Assembly (NCBI RefSeq): GCF_003049705.1
Contig: NZ_PIRF01000002.1
Location: 267,276-331,275, forward strand
Origin: Campylobacter concisus
GTDB lineage: Bacteria; Campylobacterota; Campylobacteria; Campylobacterales; Campylobacteraceae
DNA length: 64,000 nt
Direction of reading: 5' to 3'
Shown piece after piece: positions 27,139 to 37,142 of the stretch. A program made the translations under genes and the position numbers. The stretch's first letter is position 1, and the number at the start of each line of letters is the position of its first letter. The notes below the pieces were generated by a model. It worked only from the letters and a program-made list of their open reading frames with translations, was not told the origin of the DNA and ran no database searches.

Positions 27139-28341
27139 CTACTCATTTCTTAAAGTTTGAAGCACATTTACTTCTGTGGCTTTTTTAGCTGGATAATAAG
27201 ACGATATAGCCACGATAAATACAGCTCCAACTATAATAAGCACAAGATCGATGGTTGAAAGCTCGAGTGGAAGTTTACTTGAGCCATAAACGTCAGCCGG
27301 CAAGTCTATAATGTTGAAATTTCCAAGTAAAAATAGCCCTAAAAAGCCAAGCACTAAGCCAAATATAATGCCGCCACCACCGATTACTAGCCCTTGATAG
27401 AAAAAGCTTCTTTTTATCTCACTTTTACTAGCTCCAAGTGCAAGAAGCAAGGCGATCTCTTGCCTGCGGTTCATCACTGTCATTAGTAGCGAGCTTATGA
27501 TATTTAGCGAAGCCACAAGGATAATAAGCATCAAAACGATAAAAAGTGCTCTTTTTTCAAGTGCGAGCGCTGAGAAAAAGTTGCCATTTTGCTCCCACCA
27601 GCCAATGGCAACAGTGCCAGCTGGAAGCCCCTCGCGCACTCTTTTTATATCATCAAATGGCTTACTTGAAAAGATATGAATTCCATCATAAACGCCTTTT
27701 GGATAGTCTAAAATTTTCCTCAAAGCATCAACTGAAGTATATGAAAATGCTTTATCGTAGGCGATTAGACCAGATGTAAATGAGCCACCGATACCAAAGC
27801 GCTTCATCTTTGGCGTTAGTGAAAAGCCAGCAGGATCAGCCTTTGTAAAGATAAGAGTTAGTTTCTCATCATCTCTTAGTCTAAACTCGCTCATTATGCC
27901 ACTTCCCACAAGTATCTCAAAACCATCTAGCTCTTTATCTTTTAAAGCTTCATTTACGACTGAGTTTATCTGTTTTTCATCTTTAAAATTTACGCCATAA
28001 ACCAGTCCGCCCTCAAGCGCATTTGCCGAGCGGTAAATGACCTGCGTGCTTATAAATGGACTAAATTTTAAATCGCTAAATCTGGCCTTTAGCTCATCAA
28101 CAAAGTCATCATCAATAGAGCCCTTAAAGGCGCTTTGAACGGTTATTGGATAGTTCATCGTAAAAAGTTTACGCTCAAATTCTTTGTCAAATCCATTCAT
28201 AATCGCCATTGCAACGATCAAAACCATAAGTCCGATGCTAACACCAAGAAAGGCAAGCAAGGCACTTAGGGTGATAAATGGCTGAGTTTTATCAAATCTT
28301 AAATATTTAAAAAGTAGGTACTTTGGTAAGCTTGTCATCAA
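27139..28341 (-). CDS. LolC/LolE-family ABC transporter permease
   Basis: 400 residues. FtsX/MacB topology: one N-terminal helix (LSALLAFLGVSIGLMVLIVAMA), a large periplasmic domain (~50-265), then three C-terminal helices. FDKTQPFITLSALLAFLGV is typical of LolC/LolE, the permease that extracts lipoproteins from the inner membrane. A LolD-type ATPase is not in the window. It lies next to secA and close to lolA, as in C. jejuni (Cj0941-0943), which supports a lipoprotein-release role. Two tandem ATGs (28341 and 28338) are possible starts. Confidence 0.82.
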   Translation of the reverse strand: MMTSLPKYLLFKYLRFDKTQPFITLSALLAFLGVSIGLMVLIVAMAIMNGFDKEFERKLFTMNYPITVQSAFKGSIDDDFVDELKARFSDLKFSPFISTQVIYRSANALEGGLVYGVNFKDEKQINSVVNEALKDKELDGFEILVGSGIMSEFRLRDDEKLTLIFTKADPAGFSLTPKMKRFGIGGSFTSGLIAYDKAFSYTSVDALRKILDYPKGVYDGIHIFSSKPFDDIKRVREGLPAGTVAIGWWEQNGNFFSALALEKRALFIVLMLIILVASLNIISSLLMTVMNRRQEIALLLALGASKSEIKRSFFYQGLVIGGGGIIFGLVLGFLGLFLLGNFNIIDLPADVYGSSKLPLELSTIDLVLIIVGAVFIVAISSYYPAKKATEVNVLQTLRNE

Positions 28342-28356
28342 ATAGCCTTTAAAAGA

Positions 28357-28379
28357 TTAAGGCGCTTTACACGCCTTAA
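28357..28379 (-). terminator. terminator-like hairpin between secA and the lolC/E-like gene
   Basis: 8-bp stem TTAAGGCG / CGCCTTAA with a 7-nt loop, followed on the minus strand by TCTTTTAAAGG. It is 11 bp after the secA stop. It may attenuate rather than stop transcription into the permease gene, which starts only 16 bp further on. Confidence 0.5.
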
Positions 28380-28390
28380 AAGTAGAAATT

Positions 28391-30997
28391 TTAAGCAAAT
28401 ATGCCTTTTTTAGGGCCACTTTTTCCGTGGCAATCTTTATATTTTTTACCGCTTCCACAAGGGCATGGAGCGTTTCTTGGTATCTTTTTTTCAGGCGTAA
28501 ATTTATCATCCTCGCCTTGGTTGTTATAGCTTAAATTTTCATTTTCAGCATTTTGACTAGCTTCAAGCATCATTCTGGCTTGCTCTTCTTGCTCCTCACG
28601 GCTCTTAAATCTAACAACCTGAAGCGTCTTAACACTCTCACTTTTTAGCCTGCTAACTAGCTCCATAAAGAGGTTATAGCTCTCTTTTTTGTATTCAACA
28701 AGTGGATCTTTTTGATTATACCCTCTAAGGCCGATACCAGTTTTTAGGATATCCATTTGATAGAGGTGCTCTCTCCACGCATTATCAAGCACTTGAAGGT
28801 ATAAAATTTTCTCTATCTCTTTTCTTTGATCTTCATTTAGCACGCTCATTTTCTCGTTATATCTTACTTCAAAAATTTGCGCAAGCTTTTCTATTAACTC
28901 ATCATACTCTAGGCCTTTTAGCTCACTCTCATCTATTTCTTCACCGCAGTCTGCAAGGATGATAGAGCATAAATTTTTAATATCAAAGTCATCTTTCAAG
29001 CCGCCATGGAAAATTTCAGCCGCGTCAAGTAAATTTGCAGCGTACTCTTTTCTATTTTGAGCTATCTTTTCGCTCATATCGTAGTTTTTATCAAGTAGCT
29101 CGTCACGGTATTTATAGATAGTTTTTCTTTGCTCATTTGCCACATCGTCATACTCAAGCAAGTGCTTTCTAGCCTCAAAGTGCAAGCTCTCAACTTTCTT
29201 TTGGGCATTTTCAACAGCTCTTGTTACCATTCGGCTCTCGATACTCTCGCCCTCGTCGATACCTAGCCTATCCATGATCGCTTTTATGCGGTCGCTACCA
29301 AAAATTCTTAAAAGATTATCTTCAAGACTTAGATAAAATCTACTCATGCCAGGATCGCCCTGACGTCCAGCACGACCACGGAGCTGATTGTCTATCCTTC
29401 TACTCTCGTGCCTTTCAGTACCGATAATATAAAGTCCACCTAAATTTCTAACCTCATCATCGATCCTAATATCAACACCGCGTCCTGCCATGTTTGTAGC
29501 AATAGTCACAGCACCTTTTACACCAGCTTGAGCGATGATCTCGGCCTCTTTTTCGTGGTTTTTAGCATTTAGCACAGAGTGTGGGATGCCAACTTTTTTA
29601 AGCATCTCGTGAAGTACCTCACTGCGCTCGATGCTTGCAGTTCCCACAAGTACTGGCTGACCTTTTTCGTGAGCTTTTTTAACTTCGTCAATAACTGCTT
29701 TAAATTTCTCATTTTGAGTTTTATAGATAAGATCGTTTTGATCGATCCTTTTAACTGGCAGATTCGTAGGGATCGAGATAACTTCAAGGTTATAAATTTG
29801 AGAAAACTCAGTGGCCTCAGTCTGAGCCGTACCAGTCATACCTGCAAGCTTTTTATACATCCTAAAGTAGTTTTGATATGTTGTATCGGCTAAAGTTTGG
29901 CTCTCTTCTTGGATTTTTACGCCCTCTTTTGCCTCAAGTGCTTGGTGAAGCCCCTCACTAAAGCGTCTGCCTTCGCTTAGACGTCCAGTAAATTCATCAA
30001 CAATGACTACCTCGCCATCTTTTACGACATAATGAACGTCTTTTTCAAAGAGATTATGAGCTTTTAAGGCTTGGTCTAGGTGATGGCTTAGTATGGCATT
30101 TTCAAGGTTGTATAAATTCTCAACTCCAAAGAGCTTTTCAGCCTTACTTATACCAGCTTCTGTGATCATTATCGTTCTATTTTTTTCATCTACTATAAAG
30201 TCACCACTTGGCTTTGAACCTGGCACGTTTGGATCAGCTGGAATGCCTCTAGTAAGCTGTTTAGCGACCTGATCAGCTCTTATATAGCCATCGAGCGTAC
30301 GGTTTGTTGGGCCAGAGATTATAAGTGGAGTTCTAGCCTCGTCTATCAAGATGCTATCGACCTCGTCCACGATAACGAAGTTGTGGCCTCTTTGCACCTT
30401 TTGGCCAGCTTCAAATTTCATATTGTCACGTAAATAGTCAAAGCCAAATTCTGAATTTGTACCGTATGTTATGTCGGCGTTATAAGCAGCTTGTCTTACG
30501 TTATCATCGTATCCACCGCTTAGTATCACATCGACACTTAATCCTAAAAAGTTATAAAGCTCGCCCATTTGCGTAGCGTCACGCTTTGCAAGGTAGTCGT
30601 TTACGGTTACAACGTGCACACCCTTGCCGCTCATTGCGTTTAAGATGACTGGCAAGGTTGCCACCAAGGTCTTACCCTCGCCCGTTTTCATCTCGGCAAT
30701 CCTACCCTCATTTAGCACCATGCCGCCTATTAGCTGTACGTCAAAATGGCGCATCTTAAGCACCCTTTTGCTAGCCTCTCTAACGATCGCAAAAACATCA
30801 TTTAAAATTTCATCTAAAGTGACTTTTTCTTCTACTACTTGGGCTTTTAGTTCATTAAATTTGATCTTAAGCTCATCATCGCTCATCTTCTCATACGTTG
30901 GCTCAAACGCATTTATCTGCGCCACACGTTTTATGTATTTTTTGACTTCTCTATCGTTTTTGGTGCCAAATATCTTTCTAAATACCGATGAAATCAT
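28391..30997 (-). CDS. secA: preprotein translocase ATPase SecA
   Basis: 868 residues. Walker [19 protein letters not shown]-like [19 protein letters not shown], and helicase motif [10 protein letters not shown] are all intact. The C-terminal SEC-C zinc motif [14 protein letters not shown] binds zinc and contacts SecB or the ribosome in other species. SecA drives Sec-dependent export at SecYEG. It is divergent from lolA. Confidence 0.98.
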   Translation of the reverse strand: MISSVFRKIFGTKNDREVKKYIKRVAQINAFEPTYEKMSDDELKIKFNELKAQVVEEKVTLDEILNDVFAIVREASKRVLKMRHFDVQLIGGMVLNEGRIAEMKTGEGKTLVATLPVILNAMSGKGVHVVTVNDYLAKRDATQMGELYNFLGLSVDVILSGGYDDNVRQAAYNADITYGTNSEFGFDYLRDNMKFEAGQKVQRGHNFVIVDEVDSILIDEARTPLIISGPTNRTLDGYIRADQVAKQLTRGIPADPNVPGSKPSGDFIVDEKNRTIMITEAGISKAEKLFGVENLYNLENAILSHHLDQALKAHNLFEKDVHYVVKDGEVVIVDEFTGRLSEGRRFSEGLHQALEAKEGVKIQEESQTLADTTYQNYFRMYKKLAGMTGTAQTEATEFSQIYNLEVISIPTNLPVKRIDQNDLIYKTQNEKFKAVIDEVKKAHEKGQPVLVGTASIERSEVLHEMLKKVGIPHSVLNAKNHEKEAEIIAQAGVKGAVTIATNMAGRGVDIRIDDEVRNLGGLYIIGTERHESRRIDNQLRGRAGRQGDPGMSRFYLSLEDNLLRIFGSDRIKAIMDRLGIDEGESIESRMVTRAVENAQKKVESLHFEARKHLLEYDDVANEQRKTIYKYRDELLDKNYDMSEKIAQNRKEYAANLLDAAEIFHGGLKDDFDIKNLCSIILADCGEEIDESELKGLEYDELIEKLAQIFEVRYNEKMSVLNEDQRKEIEKILYLQVLDNAWREHLYQMDILKTGIGLRGYNQKDPLVEYKKESYNLFMELVSRLKSESVKTLQVVRFKSREEQEEQARMMLEASQNAENENLSYNNQGEDDKFTPEKKIPRNAPCPCGSGKKYKDCHGKSGPKKGIFA

Positions 30998-31068
30998 TAT
31001 TTTACCTTCCTAAATTTTTAAACTTTGGATCTTAGCATAGTTTAACTATTTATTTAATTAAACTGGGC

Positions 31069-31074
31069 TAGAAT
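31069..31074 (+). promoter_or_regulatory. lolA -10 element
   Basis: TAGAAT lies 20 bp before the lolA ATG, with an AT-rich upstream stretch (TATTTATTTAATTAAAC). AAAAGGA serves as ribosome site. Confidence 0.5.
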
Positions 31075-31094
31075 ACGCCAAAAAAGGATAAAAA

Positions 31095-31607
31095 ATGAGA
31101 AAATTTCTAGTTGCCTCTCTCGTTGCGGTTTGCTCATTTGGTGCTGGCTTAAATTTCAAAAGCCTTCAAAGTGACTTTACGCAAACTGTATTTAGCGAAG
31201 GCAAAAGCATAAATTACAAGGGTAGATTTTACGCAAAAAACGACAATACTGCACTTTGGATATATGAAAGTCCAACACCAAAGAGAATTTATTTTAACAA
31301 AGAACGTGTGATCGTGATTGAAGACGAACTTGAGCAAGCTATTATTTCAAAGCTTGATGATACGCCAAATTTGACGCAAGTTTTGGCTCATGCGGAGCAA
31401 ATTCAACCAACACTTTACAAAGCGATATATGACGGAGTTGAGTATTTTATAACTATTAAAAACACGCTTCCAACGACGATTGACTATAAAGACAAGCTTT
31501 CAAATAAAATAAAAATAACTCTAAGCAATCCAGTAAAAGACGCACTCATACCACAAGAGACTCTAACTCCTGTCATTCCCCAAGGCTATGACATTGTAAA
31601 TCAATAA
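31095..31607 (+). CDS. lolA: outer-membrane lipoprotein carrier LolA
   Basis: 170 residues with a signal peptide (MRKFLVASLVAVCSFGAG). FKSLQSDFTQTV at the mature N-terminus and YKGRFYAKNDNTALWIYESP match the LolA unclosed beta-barrel, whose pocket holds the acyl chains of lipoproteins in transit across the periplasm. The chain is a little short against E. coli LolA but normal for epsilonproteobacteria. Partner of the LolC/E-like permease 3 kb away. Confidence 0.88.
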   Translation: MRKFLVASLVAVCSFGAGLNFKSLQSDFTQTVFSEGKSINYKGRFYAKNDNTALWIYESPTPKRIYFNKERVIVIEDELEQAIISKLDDTPNLTQVLAHAEQIQPTLYKAIYDGVEYFITIKNTLPTTIDYKDKLSNKIKITLSNPVKDALIPQETLTPVIPQGYDIVNQ

Positions 31608-31631
31608 ATTTGGCTAGCTTTAGCCAAATTT
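31606..31631. terminator. bidirectional terminator between lolA and the convergent exported-protein gene
   Basis: Perfect 11-bp inverted repeat AAATTTGGCTA / TAGCCAAATTT, loop GCTT, starting at the lolA stop and ending 2 bp from the opposing stop. Confidence 0.75.
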
Positions 31632-31633
31632 AC

Positions 31634-32173
31634 TTACTTCTCTCCAAAATCTTTTCCAAATTCCTGCACGTTATTTAGATCAATAGGCTTTTGAACTACG
31701 TCATTTGGATCTGGTGAGATGATGATCTCATTGCCTTTTTTCTTCTTTTCTGGTTTTGTTACAATCTCTTCATTAACGCTTGGATCGGAGCATAAATTTT
31801 GGCTTTTTATTGCTTTTATGATCTCGCTTAGTTCAAGATTATTTATCACTTTTATATTTAAGATAAGCACATCATCGATATCAAGAGAGTGCTTTTTGGC
31901 TGCGTATTTTATGAAAAGCTCTTTAAATTTCTCTTTTCCCATTGAGGTTAAAATATCTTCCACGTAAAAGCTACCAACTATTATGTTTAAAGTATCAAGC
32001 ACGTAGGCTTCATTCTCCTCCACATCACGTCCGACAACTTCAAGGTTCATATTTATCTTTTTTGTTAAATTTTGTCCAGCTTTTGAGTAGATATCTGTTT
32101 GAAAGTCACTCACTTTTAGCACGTCTGCGAATGCAAAAACGCCAAAAACAAGGCTTAAAAATAGCTTTTTCAT
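31634..32173 (-). CDS. exported conserved protein with FliL-like pattern (Cj0944-like)
   Basis: 179 residues with a signal peptide (MKKLFLSLVFGVFAFA). The middle (~30-125) alternates strands and helices: LNLEVVG-type strand, LNIIVGSFYVEDILTSMGKE, then ILNIKVINNLEL, which resembles the FliL/stomatin-like periplasmic fold. The C-terminal ~50 residues are charged and Pro-rich. There is no membrane anchor, so it is not FliL itself. Function unknown; matches Cj0944c by position. Overlaps the helicase gene by 4 bp. Confidence 0.65.
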   Translation of the reverse strand: MKKLFLSLVFGVFAFADVLKVSDFQTDIYSKAGQNLTKKINMNLEVVGRDVEENEAYVLDTLNIIVGSFYVEDILTSMGKEKFKELFIKYAAKKHSLDIDDVLILNIKVINNLELSEIIKAIKSQNLCSDPSVNEEIVTKPEKKKKGNEIIISPDPNDVVQKPIDLNNVQEFGKDFGEK

Positions 32174-33489
32174 AAACTCTCCTTAATATGCAAAAATACG
32201 TTTTCTTGGTAAAATTTCTTAACTTCGTCGTCAATTTTAACCACTTTTCTTAAATGCTGCCTAAAATCACTTTTCTTATCATAAAAAAGTTTTAAATTTT
32301 TAGGACTTACTGCGCGAGAAAGTGCGACATAGAGCTGTCCTTTGGCAAAAATGTGGTTGATATTACAAATGAGCGAGTTTATGCTCATTCCTTGAGATTT
32401 GTGGATAGTTAGAGCGTAAGCAAGCTTAAATGGAAACTGGTAGAGTGACGCCTGTACATTTTCTTCGATCTCATCTTCGTTTAAATTTAACGAACTAAAT
32501 ATATAAGCGGCTTTTTCTATCTCACAAATTTCGCCACTATCTTTTTTCACGATCACGCTTGAAATGATGCCATTTTCTTTTAAAATTTGCATGATCTTGC
32601 CTTGCTCACCGTTATAGTACTCGCCCCATTTATTTGACGTAAAGATAATCTTAGCGCCTATCTTCATCTTCAAATCCCTTGAGATATTTAGCGTATTTGC
32701 CCATTTTTCAAACTCTTTTTTATCTAAATTTTCATCCAAAATGCTCACATCTGAGTTTGAAATTTCAAGTGGCGTGCCAAGTTCTGAAAGCCTTTTTTGA
32801 TTTAGCATTTCAGCCTCGGCGTTTCTGCCAAAAAGCACACTCGTATCATTATCTGGCTCTATCTTGGTCACTCTTAAACTCTCTATATAGCTCATTATTT
32901 CATCATCTAGCTCACCTACTCTTAAGCGAGAGAGAATTTCATAAAATTTCAGATCATTCGTACGTTTTGAGACTAGTAGCTCAACATTTGTAAATTTCAT
33001 ATCCTCCCACGCACTGGAGTTAAAGGCATATAAAAAATTAAAAAGTCTATTTTCGTTTTGCTCCTTTTGCACTGGCGGAAGCTGATAAAAATCGCCCACT
33101 ATAAGCACCCTACCTTTAAATTTGGAAGTAAGTAGTCGGTATCTTATCATCTCCATTAAATCTGAGCTCACCATTGAAATTTCATCAATTACAAGCAGAT
33201 CACAAGCATCTAGCATATTTCGTAGCTTGCTTAGTTTGTCTTTTTGATGATAGTCAAAGCGTCTTAGCTCCTCATAGTCCTTGCAGTAGCCAAATTTAAA
33301 AAAGCTATGCAAGCTAACTCCTCCAAGGCTAACGGCACTTATGCCAGTTGAGCCAAGGATTATGACGTTTTTAAAATTTTCTTTGTAGTGTCTGATGATG
33401 GAGGCGGTTAGATAGCTCTTGCCAACACCGCCGCCACCTGTTAAAAAGACGTTTGAGCGAGATAAAATTTCTAAAATTTGCTCTTTCAT
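32170..33489 (-). CDS. PIF1/RecD-like SF1B DNA helicase
   Basis: 439 residues. Walker A LTGGGGVGKSYLTASI, Walker B LLVIDEISMVSSDL (DEIS form of PIF1/RecD), motif III GDFYQLPPV, and motifs V/VI in YALTIHKSQGMS and YVALSRAV. These are PIF1-type 5'-3' helicase signatures; PIF1 enzymes unwind G-quadruplexes and R-loops. No nuclease domain is present. Corresponds to Cj0945c. It follows directly the lipoprotein gene (TAG then ATG). Confidence 0.88.
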   Translation of the reverse strand: MKEQILEILSRSNVFLTGGGGVGKSYLTASIIRHYKENFKNVIILGSTGISAVSLGGVSLHSFFKFGYCKDYEELRRFDYHQKDKLSKLRNMLDACDLLVIDEISMVSSDLMEMIRYRLLTSKFKGRVLIVGDFYQLPPVQKEQNENRLFNFLYAFNSSAWEDMKFTNVELLVSKRTNDLKFYEILSRLRVGELDDEIMSYIESLRVTKIEPDNDTSVLFGRNAEAEMLNQKRLSELGTPLEISNSDVSILDENLDKKEFEKWANTLNISRDLKMKIGAKIIFTSNKWGEYYNGEQGKIMQILKENGIISSVIVKKDSGEICEIEKAAYIFSSLNLNEDEIEENVQASLYQFPFKLAYALTIHKSQGMSINSLICNINHIFAKGQLYVALSRAVSPKNLKLFYDKKSDFRQHLRKVVKIDDEVKKFYQENVFLHIKESL

Positions 33490-35499
33490 CTACTCAAACA
33501 TCTCTGGGCGATACTCAAAGTGCATCGTATCAAAGTGCTTCCAGCGTCCACCCCAGATAAATTTATGTTTTTCAAAAACACGCACTATCTTTTCAGGAAT
33601 GAGATTTTGGTAGCCATTACTCCACTGCCAGTAGTGGCTCTTTTTCACATTTATATCGATCGCAATACCATAGCTGTGCGGACTCAAACGGTTTGTGCCA
33701 GCGATGATGCGCCACTTAAATGTTCCACCTGGATCTTTTAAATACTCAAGCAAGCTCGCATCACTTTTTACCATATCGTTTAGCTCATTGCTTATGTCTT
33801 GTAAGGCGGCTGCGGCTCCATTTTTAGAATTAAATTGTAACTTTAGCGCAAGGCTATCTTTTAGCCAAATGACATCTACTAAATTTGCTTTTACCTCGCT
33901 CTCGCTTGAGCCATAAATTTTGCCTAAAAGCTCGTAGTTTCTACATCTGCCAGCATCACTTAGTGCGGTGCTAAGCGGCGAAAATGCAGCGTAATCAAGC
34001 GCATTCATATCCTCTATATCAGCACCGATACTACACTCATCATCTTTTTGTTTAAAGTCATCATAGACAAATATTGTTCCATCGCCAAATTTGACCAGAT
34101 TATCCTCAACCTTAACACCATAAGCCCTTTGCAAAGCTGAAATTTTTCTAGCTTTATCGCTTATTACATTTTCTGGCTTTATCACATTTATAGAATCGAC
34201 CTTTGAAATGAGCAAATTTGAGTTTTGTATGTCGCTTCTGTTTTGTCCGATGTTTAACGTAGTTACTGCCGTAGCACCAATTAACGCTCTGCCGTTATTT
34301 TCGGTTTTTAACCCCCAAGCATCATGCACCACATATATATCATCGCCCTTGTATCCAGCATAAAGCATGATATGTCCTGGCAGATGCACAAGCGTAAGAT
34401 ATGGCACACCTTTTTCTTTTATCTCTTTTGTCTTAGCGGCGTTACTAAGTCCTTTTAGATCAAATTTTTGTCCCATATTTGCTTGAGCTCTTGAGTTTCT
34501 GGGCAACCACACGCCAAAACTTGCTAGCAAATCTTTGGTAAAAAGCGAGCAATCCCTTAGCTTATCGACCCCGCCCCAACCGTAAGGCTGAGTAAGAAGA
34601 GAGCTAATAAGTGTTTTTAGATTTGAATCATTAAATTTAAGAGGAAAAAGAGCGCCAACAGACTTTGGCAACACAAATTCTCTCAAGAGATTTCTTACAT
34701 AAATTTTACCATAGTAGTTTTTACTATCCTGTGCCAAAACAGGCAGTATCGCTCCAACTCTTGAATAAAACAAGAAATTTCCAGCCTTATCATAAACTGG
34801 CATCTTGTCCGTTTTTATAGTCACAAAACTTGACTTTTGATAGGCATTTGCCTCATCATCGCTTATAAATTTTATATCCTCGACCTTTACCCAGCCCCAA
34901 ACCGCATCATCGCTAACAAACGCCCATGCCCTATCTTTTGAGAGGTGCGATACAAAGAGCGGATGAGCGATGCTTAGGGTTGATTCTTGCAGATAATCAA
35001 ACGGATAGCCCTCGCCTGGAGTTTGCGGATTTAAAAATATCGGCTCATCGGTTGGAAAATTTCTTAAAGCTGTGTTTGCCGAAGTTAGAGCATAAGCAGA
35101 GATGCTTGAAAGAGCTGAAAAATTTGCATTATCCTTTTGTGCGTCAAACCAGCTTTGTGGTATCTGTCTAAAATTTGAGCCAAAATACTTTCTCTTTTCG
35201 CTTGGCTTATATATATTAAATGCCCAAAAGACATCGTTTTGATTAAATTTTACGCCCCTTAATGTAAAAACCTTAAACCTTCTTTTTAAAATTTCCTCTT
35301 GGTCAAAGCTTGCACTTTGTATATTTTGCGGTAGTGACGAGGCATCTTGCTTCATTTCAAAATCAAGCAAACTAATGCGTTCATTTGGCTTATATACATT
35401 TTCATCCGGTAAAGAATTTTGCACACTTGGCTTTGGCTGGGTCTGCGAACATCCCAAAAACAAAGCAACACTAAATGCTAAAAATATACCCTTTTTCAA
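33490..35499 (-). CDS. lipoprotein with NlpC/P60 and M15-type peptidase domains
   Basis: 669 residues. Lipobox LFLGC puts the lipidated Cys at 17. Residues ~80-295 contain SH3-like beta segments (WAFVSDDAVWGWVKVEDI). An NlpC/P60 domain (~300-430) has YGWGGVDKLRDCSLF with nucleophile Cys317 and the His partner in LPGHIMLYAG. The last ~110 residues carry SPHSYGIAIDINV and GGRWKHFDTMHFEYRPE, the His/Asp/His zinc ligands of M15 (VanY/LAS) peptidases. Two wall-cutting activities on one lipoprotein anchor suggest peptidoglycan remodelling. C. jejuni Cj0946 is the positional counterpart; I cannot say whether it also has the M15 part. Confidence 0.8.
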   Translation of the reverse strand: MKKGIFLAFSVALFLGCSQTQPKPSVQNSLPDENVYKPNERISLLDFEMKQDASSLPQNIQSASFDQEEILKRRFKVFTLRGVKFNQNDVFWAFNIYKPSEKRKYFGSNFRQIPQSWFDAQKDNANFSALSSISAYALTSANTALRNFPTDEPIFLNPQTPGEGYPFDYLQESTLSIAHPLFVSHLSKDRAWAFVSDDAVWGWVKVEDIKFISDDEANAYQKSSFVTIKTDKMPVYDKAGNFLFYSRVGAILPVLAQDSKNYYGKIYVRNLLREFVLPKSVGALFPLKFNDSNLKTLISSLLTQPYGWGGVDKLRDCSLFTKDLLASFGVWLPRNSRAQANMGQKFDLKGLSNAAKTKEIKEKGVPYLTLVHLPGHIMLYAGYKGDDIYVVHDAWGLKTENNGRALIGATAVTTLNIGQNRSDIQNSNLLISKVDSINVIKPENVISDKARKISALQRAYGVKVEDNLVKFGDGTIFVYDDFKQKDDECSIGADIEDMNALDYAAFSPLSTALSDAGRCRNYELLGKIYGSSESEVKANLVDVIWLKDSLALKLQFNSKNGAAAALQDISNELNDMVKSDASLLEYLKDPGGTFKWRIIAGTNRLSPHSYGIAIDINVKKSHYWQWSNGYQNLIPEKIVRVFEKHKFIWGGRWKHFDTMHFEYRPEMFE

Positions 35500-35728
35500 C
35501 TTTTTCCTTATCCTTAAAAATAGCTTCTACAATTAAAACAAAAATATAAAACATCTTTTCATTATTGTTTTTACAAATTTACTTCATCGTCTCATTCTCT
35601 TTTTACTTTTATATCGTTTGAGTTTTTCTTTGAAACCTCATCCACTTTTACATCATTGAGAGCATTTACAAAACCTTACTACGACGCACTTAAAGATCAC
35701 CTCAAACATAACGTTGCCTTTTAGTTTA

Positions 35729-36175
35729 TCAGACATTAACCCCTGCTATCTCATCTTCGCTGTAAACTAAAATTTCATTTTCTTTTAGTAGTTTTGCTGT
35801 AATACCATCGCCCGAAATAAGCCTCTTGCTAAAGCTTCCATCATAAATTTGCCCACTTCCACAACTTGGACTTTTTGATTTTAAAATAGCCTTTTTACAA
35901 CCATTTAGTTTGGCTATCTTTAGGCAAATTTCTGCTCCTTTTTTAAAATTTTCACTCACATCTTTACCTGAAAATTTACAAATAACTGCACCATTTTTCA
36001 TCTCAGCTGGTTCCCTTGGCGTACTAAGCCCACCATAAACCTCCGGACAAACAAAAAGCAGATGATATCTCTTTGAAATTTCATCCAAAACATCTTTATT
36101 TAAGAGATTATTTTCGCCGTTAAATTTACAATTTATGCCAACTAGGCAAGCACTTACTAAGATTTTTTCTTTCAA
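35729..36175 (-). CDS. DUF523 family protein
   Basis: 148 residues. ILVSACLVGINCKFNGENN at the start and LKSKSPSCGSGQIYDGSFS in the second half are the two Cys-containing blocks of DUF523 (metal or Fe-S binding is suspected but unproven). The family is often fused to or found beside tRNA or thiol-related genes. Starts 4 bp inside the end of the aminotransferase gene. Function unknown. Confidence 0.82.
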   Translation of the reverse strand: MKEKILVSACLVGINCKFNGENNLLNKDVLDEISKRYHLLFVCPEVYGGLSTPREPAEMKNGAVICKFSGKDVSENFKKGAEICLKIAKLNGCKKAILKSKSPSCGSGQIYDGSFSKRLISGDGITAKLLKENEILVYSEDEIAGVNV

Positions 36176-37038
36176 AGTCCAGCTTCTTTTAAAAGTTCAC
36201 CAGCATAAATTTCACGAAGTTTGCTTGAAATTTCTCCTACTTTTGCACCATTTATCGCCTTGCTATCTGCATAAACGACTGGCAAGAGTATAAGTGTCGC
36301 AGCCGAGATAAAGACTTCATCAGCACTATAAACTTCATCCATACCAAATTTTCGCTCCTCTATCTTAAGGCCAATATCTTTAGCAATCTTTAAAAGTCTC
36401 ATACGGCGAATTCCTGGCAAAATTTCATTTGAAAGTGGTTTTGTGATTAAAGTTTTATCCTTGATGATAAAAGCACTTGAGCTACAGCCCTCTGTGACAA
36501 AGCCATTTTCCACCATAAAGCCCTCGTCTGCGCCTTTTTTGTGAGCTTCATTTTTAGCGTAGCACTGAGCCAGAAGCGAGATAGACTTGATGTCACGCCT
36601 TTTCCACCTGATATCCTCGACACTTACGACTTTTATGCCAGTTTTTGCGGCAGGATTGTTTAAAATTTCGCTCTCGTAGCAAAAGATAAAGACGCTTGGT
36701 GTTAAATTTTCTATGAAATAGAAATTTCTAAATGCTACACCTCTTGTTACTTGCATGTAAATTCCGCCCTCTTTTAAGGCGTTTTTAGCGATTATCTCAT
36801 TTAAAATCGATTCAAATTTTTCCTTTTCGTAGGGCAGGCTTATATCTATTTCATTTAAGCTTCTTTCAAATCTCGCCCAAAATCCATCCTTATCAACCAT
36901 TTTTGAATTTATCACAGGCACAACCTCATAAATTCCATCACCAAATATAAATCCTCTATCAAAAGCACTAACTTTTGCCTCGTCTTTTTGCAAAAATTCT
37001 CCATTTAAAAAGACGGTTTGTAAAGCTTGATCTGCCAT
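36172..37038 (-). CDS. class IV aminotransferase (D-amino-acid transaminase-like)
   Basis: 288 residues of the fold-type IV PLP family. FDRGFIFGDGIYEVVP is the N-terminal block; RRDIKSISLLAQCYAKNEA contains the PLP lysine (about 145); GFVTEGCSSSAFI the phosphate-binding block with the Glu. The length and the 'DGIYEVVPV' context favour D-alanine transaminase over 4-amino-4-deoxychorismate lyase, but both are in this family. It would supply D-Ala or D-Glu for peptidoglycan. Confidence 0.82.
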   Translation of the reverse strand: MADQALQTVFLNGEFLQKDEAKVSAFDRGFIFGDGIYEVVPVINSKMVDKDGFWARFERSLNEIDISLPYEKEKFESILNEIIAKNALKEGGIYMQVTRGVAFRNFYFIENLTPSVFIFCYESEILNNPAAKTGIKVVSVEDIRWKRRDIKSISLLAQCYAKNEAHKKGADEGFMVENGFVTEGCSSSAFIIKDKTLITKPLSNEILPGIRRMRLLKIAKDIGLKIEERKFGMDEVYSADEVFISAATLILLPVVYADSKAINGAKVGEISSKLREIYAGELLKEAGL

Positions 37039-37101
37039 TTTTAGCTCCTTAAATTTTGGGCAAATTGTATCTAATTTTGTTTGAATTTATAGATTCTTAG
37101 A

Positions 37102-37107
37102 TATAAT
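37102..37107 (+). promoter_or_regulatory. -10 element before the membrane protein gene at 37143
   Basis: TATAAT preceded by TTAGA, 36 bp before the ATG; a weak AAAGG ribosome site lies further down. Confidence 0.45.
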
Positions 37108-37142
37108 GAGCCAAAATTTCAAAGGTAAAAAGTCTATAAAAA

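Noticed and set aside
31634..32173. Flagellar FliL
   Set aside because: Strand-helix pattern is similar, but it has a cleavable signal peptide and no membrane anchor, and the gene lies with lolA and a helicase, not flagellar genes.
35500..35728. Possible decayed gene: minus-strand fragments starting MSDKLKGNVMFEV and a second frame containing NDVKVDEVSKKNS
   Set aside because: The pieces are short, in different frames and have no recognisable family; the spacer must also hold the lipoprotein gene's promoter. Too weak to call a pseudogene.
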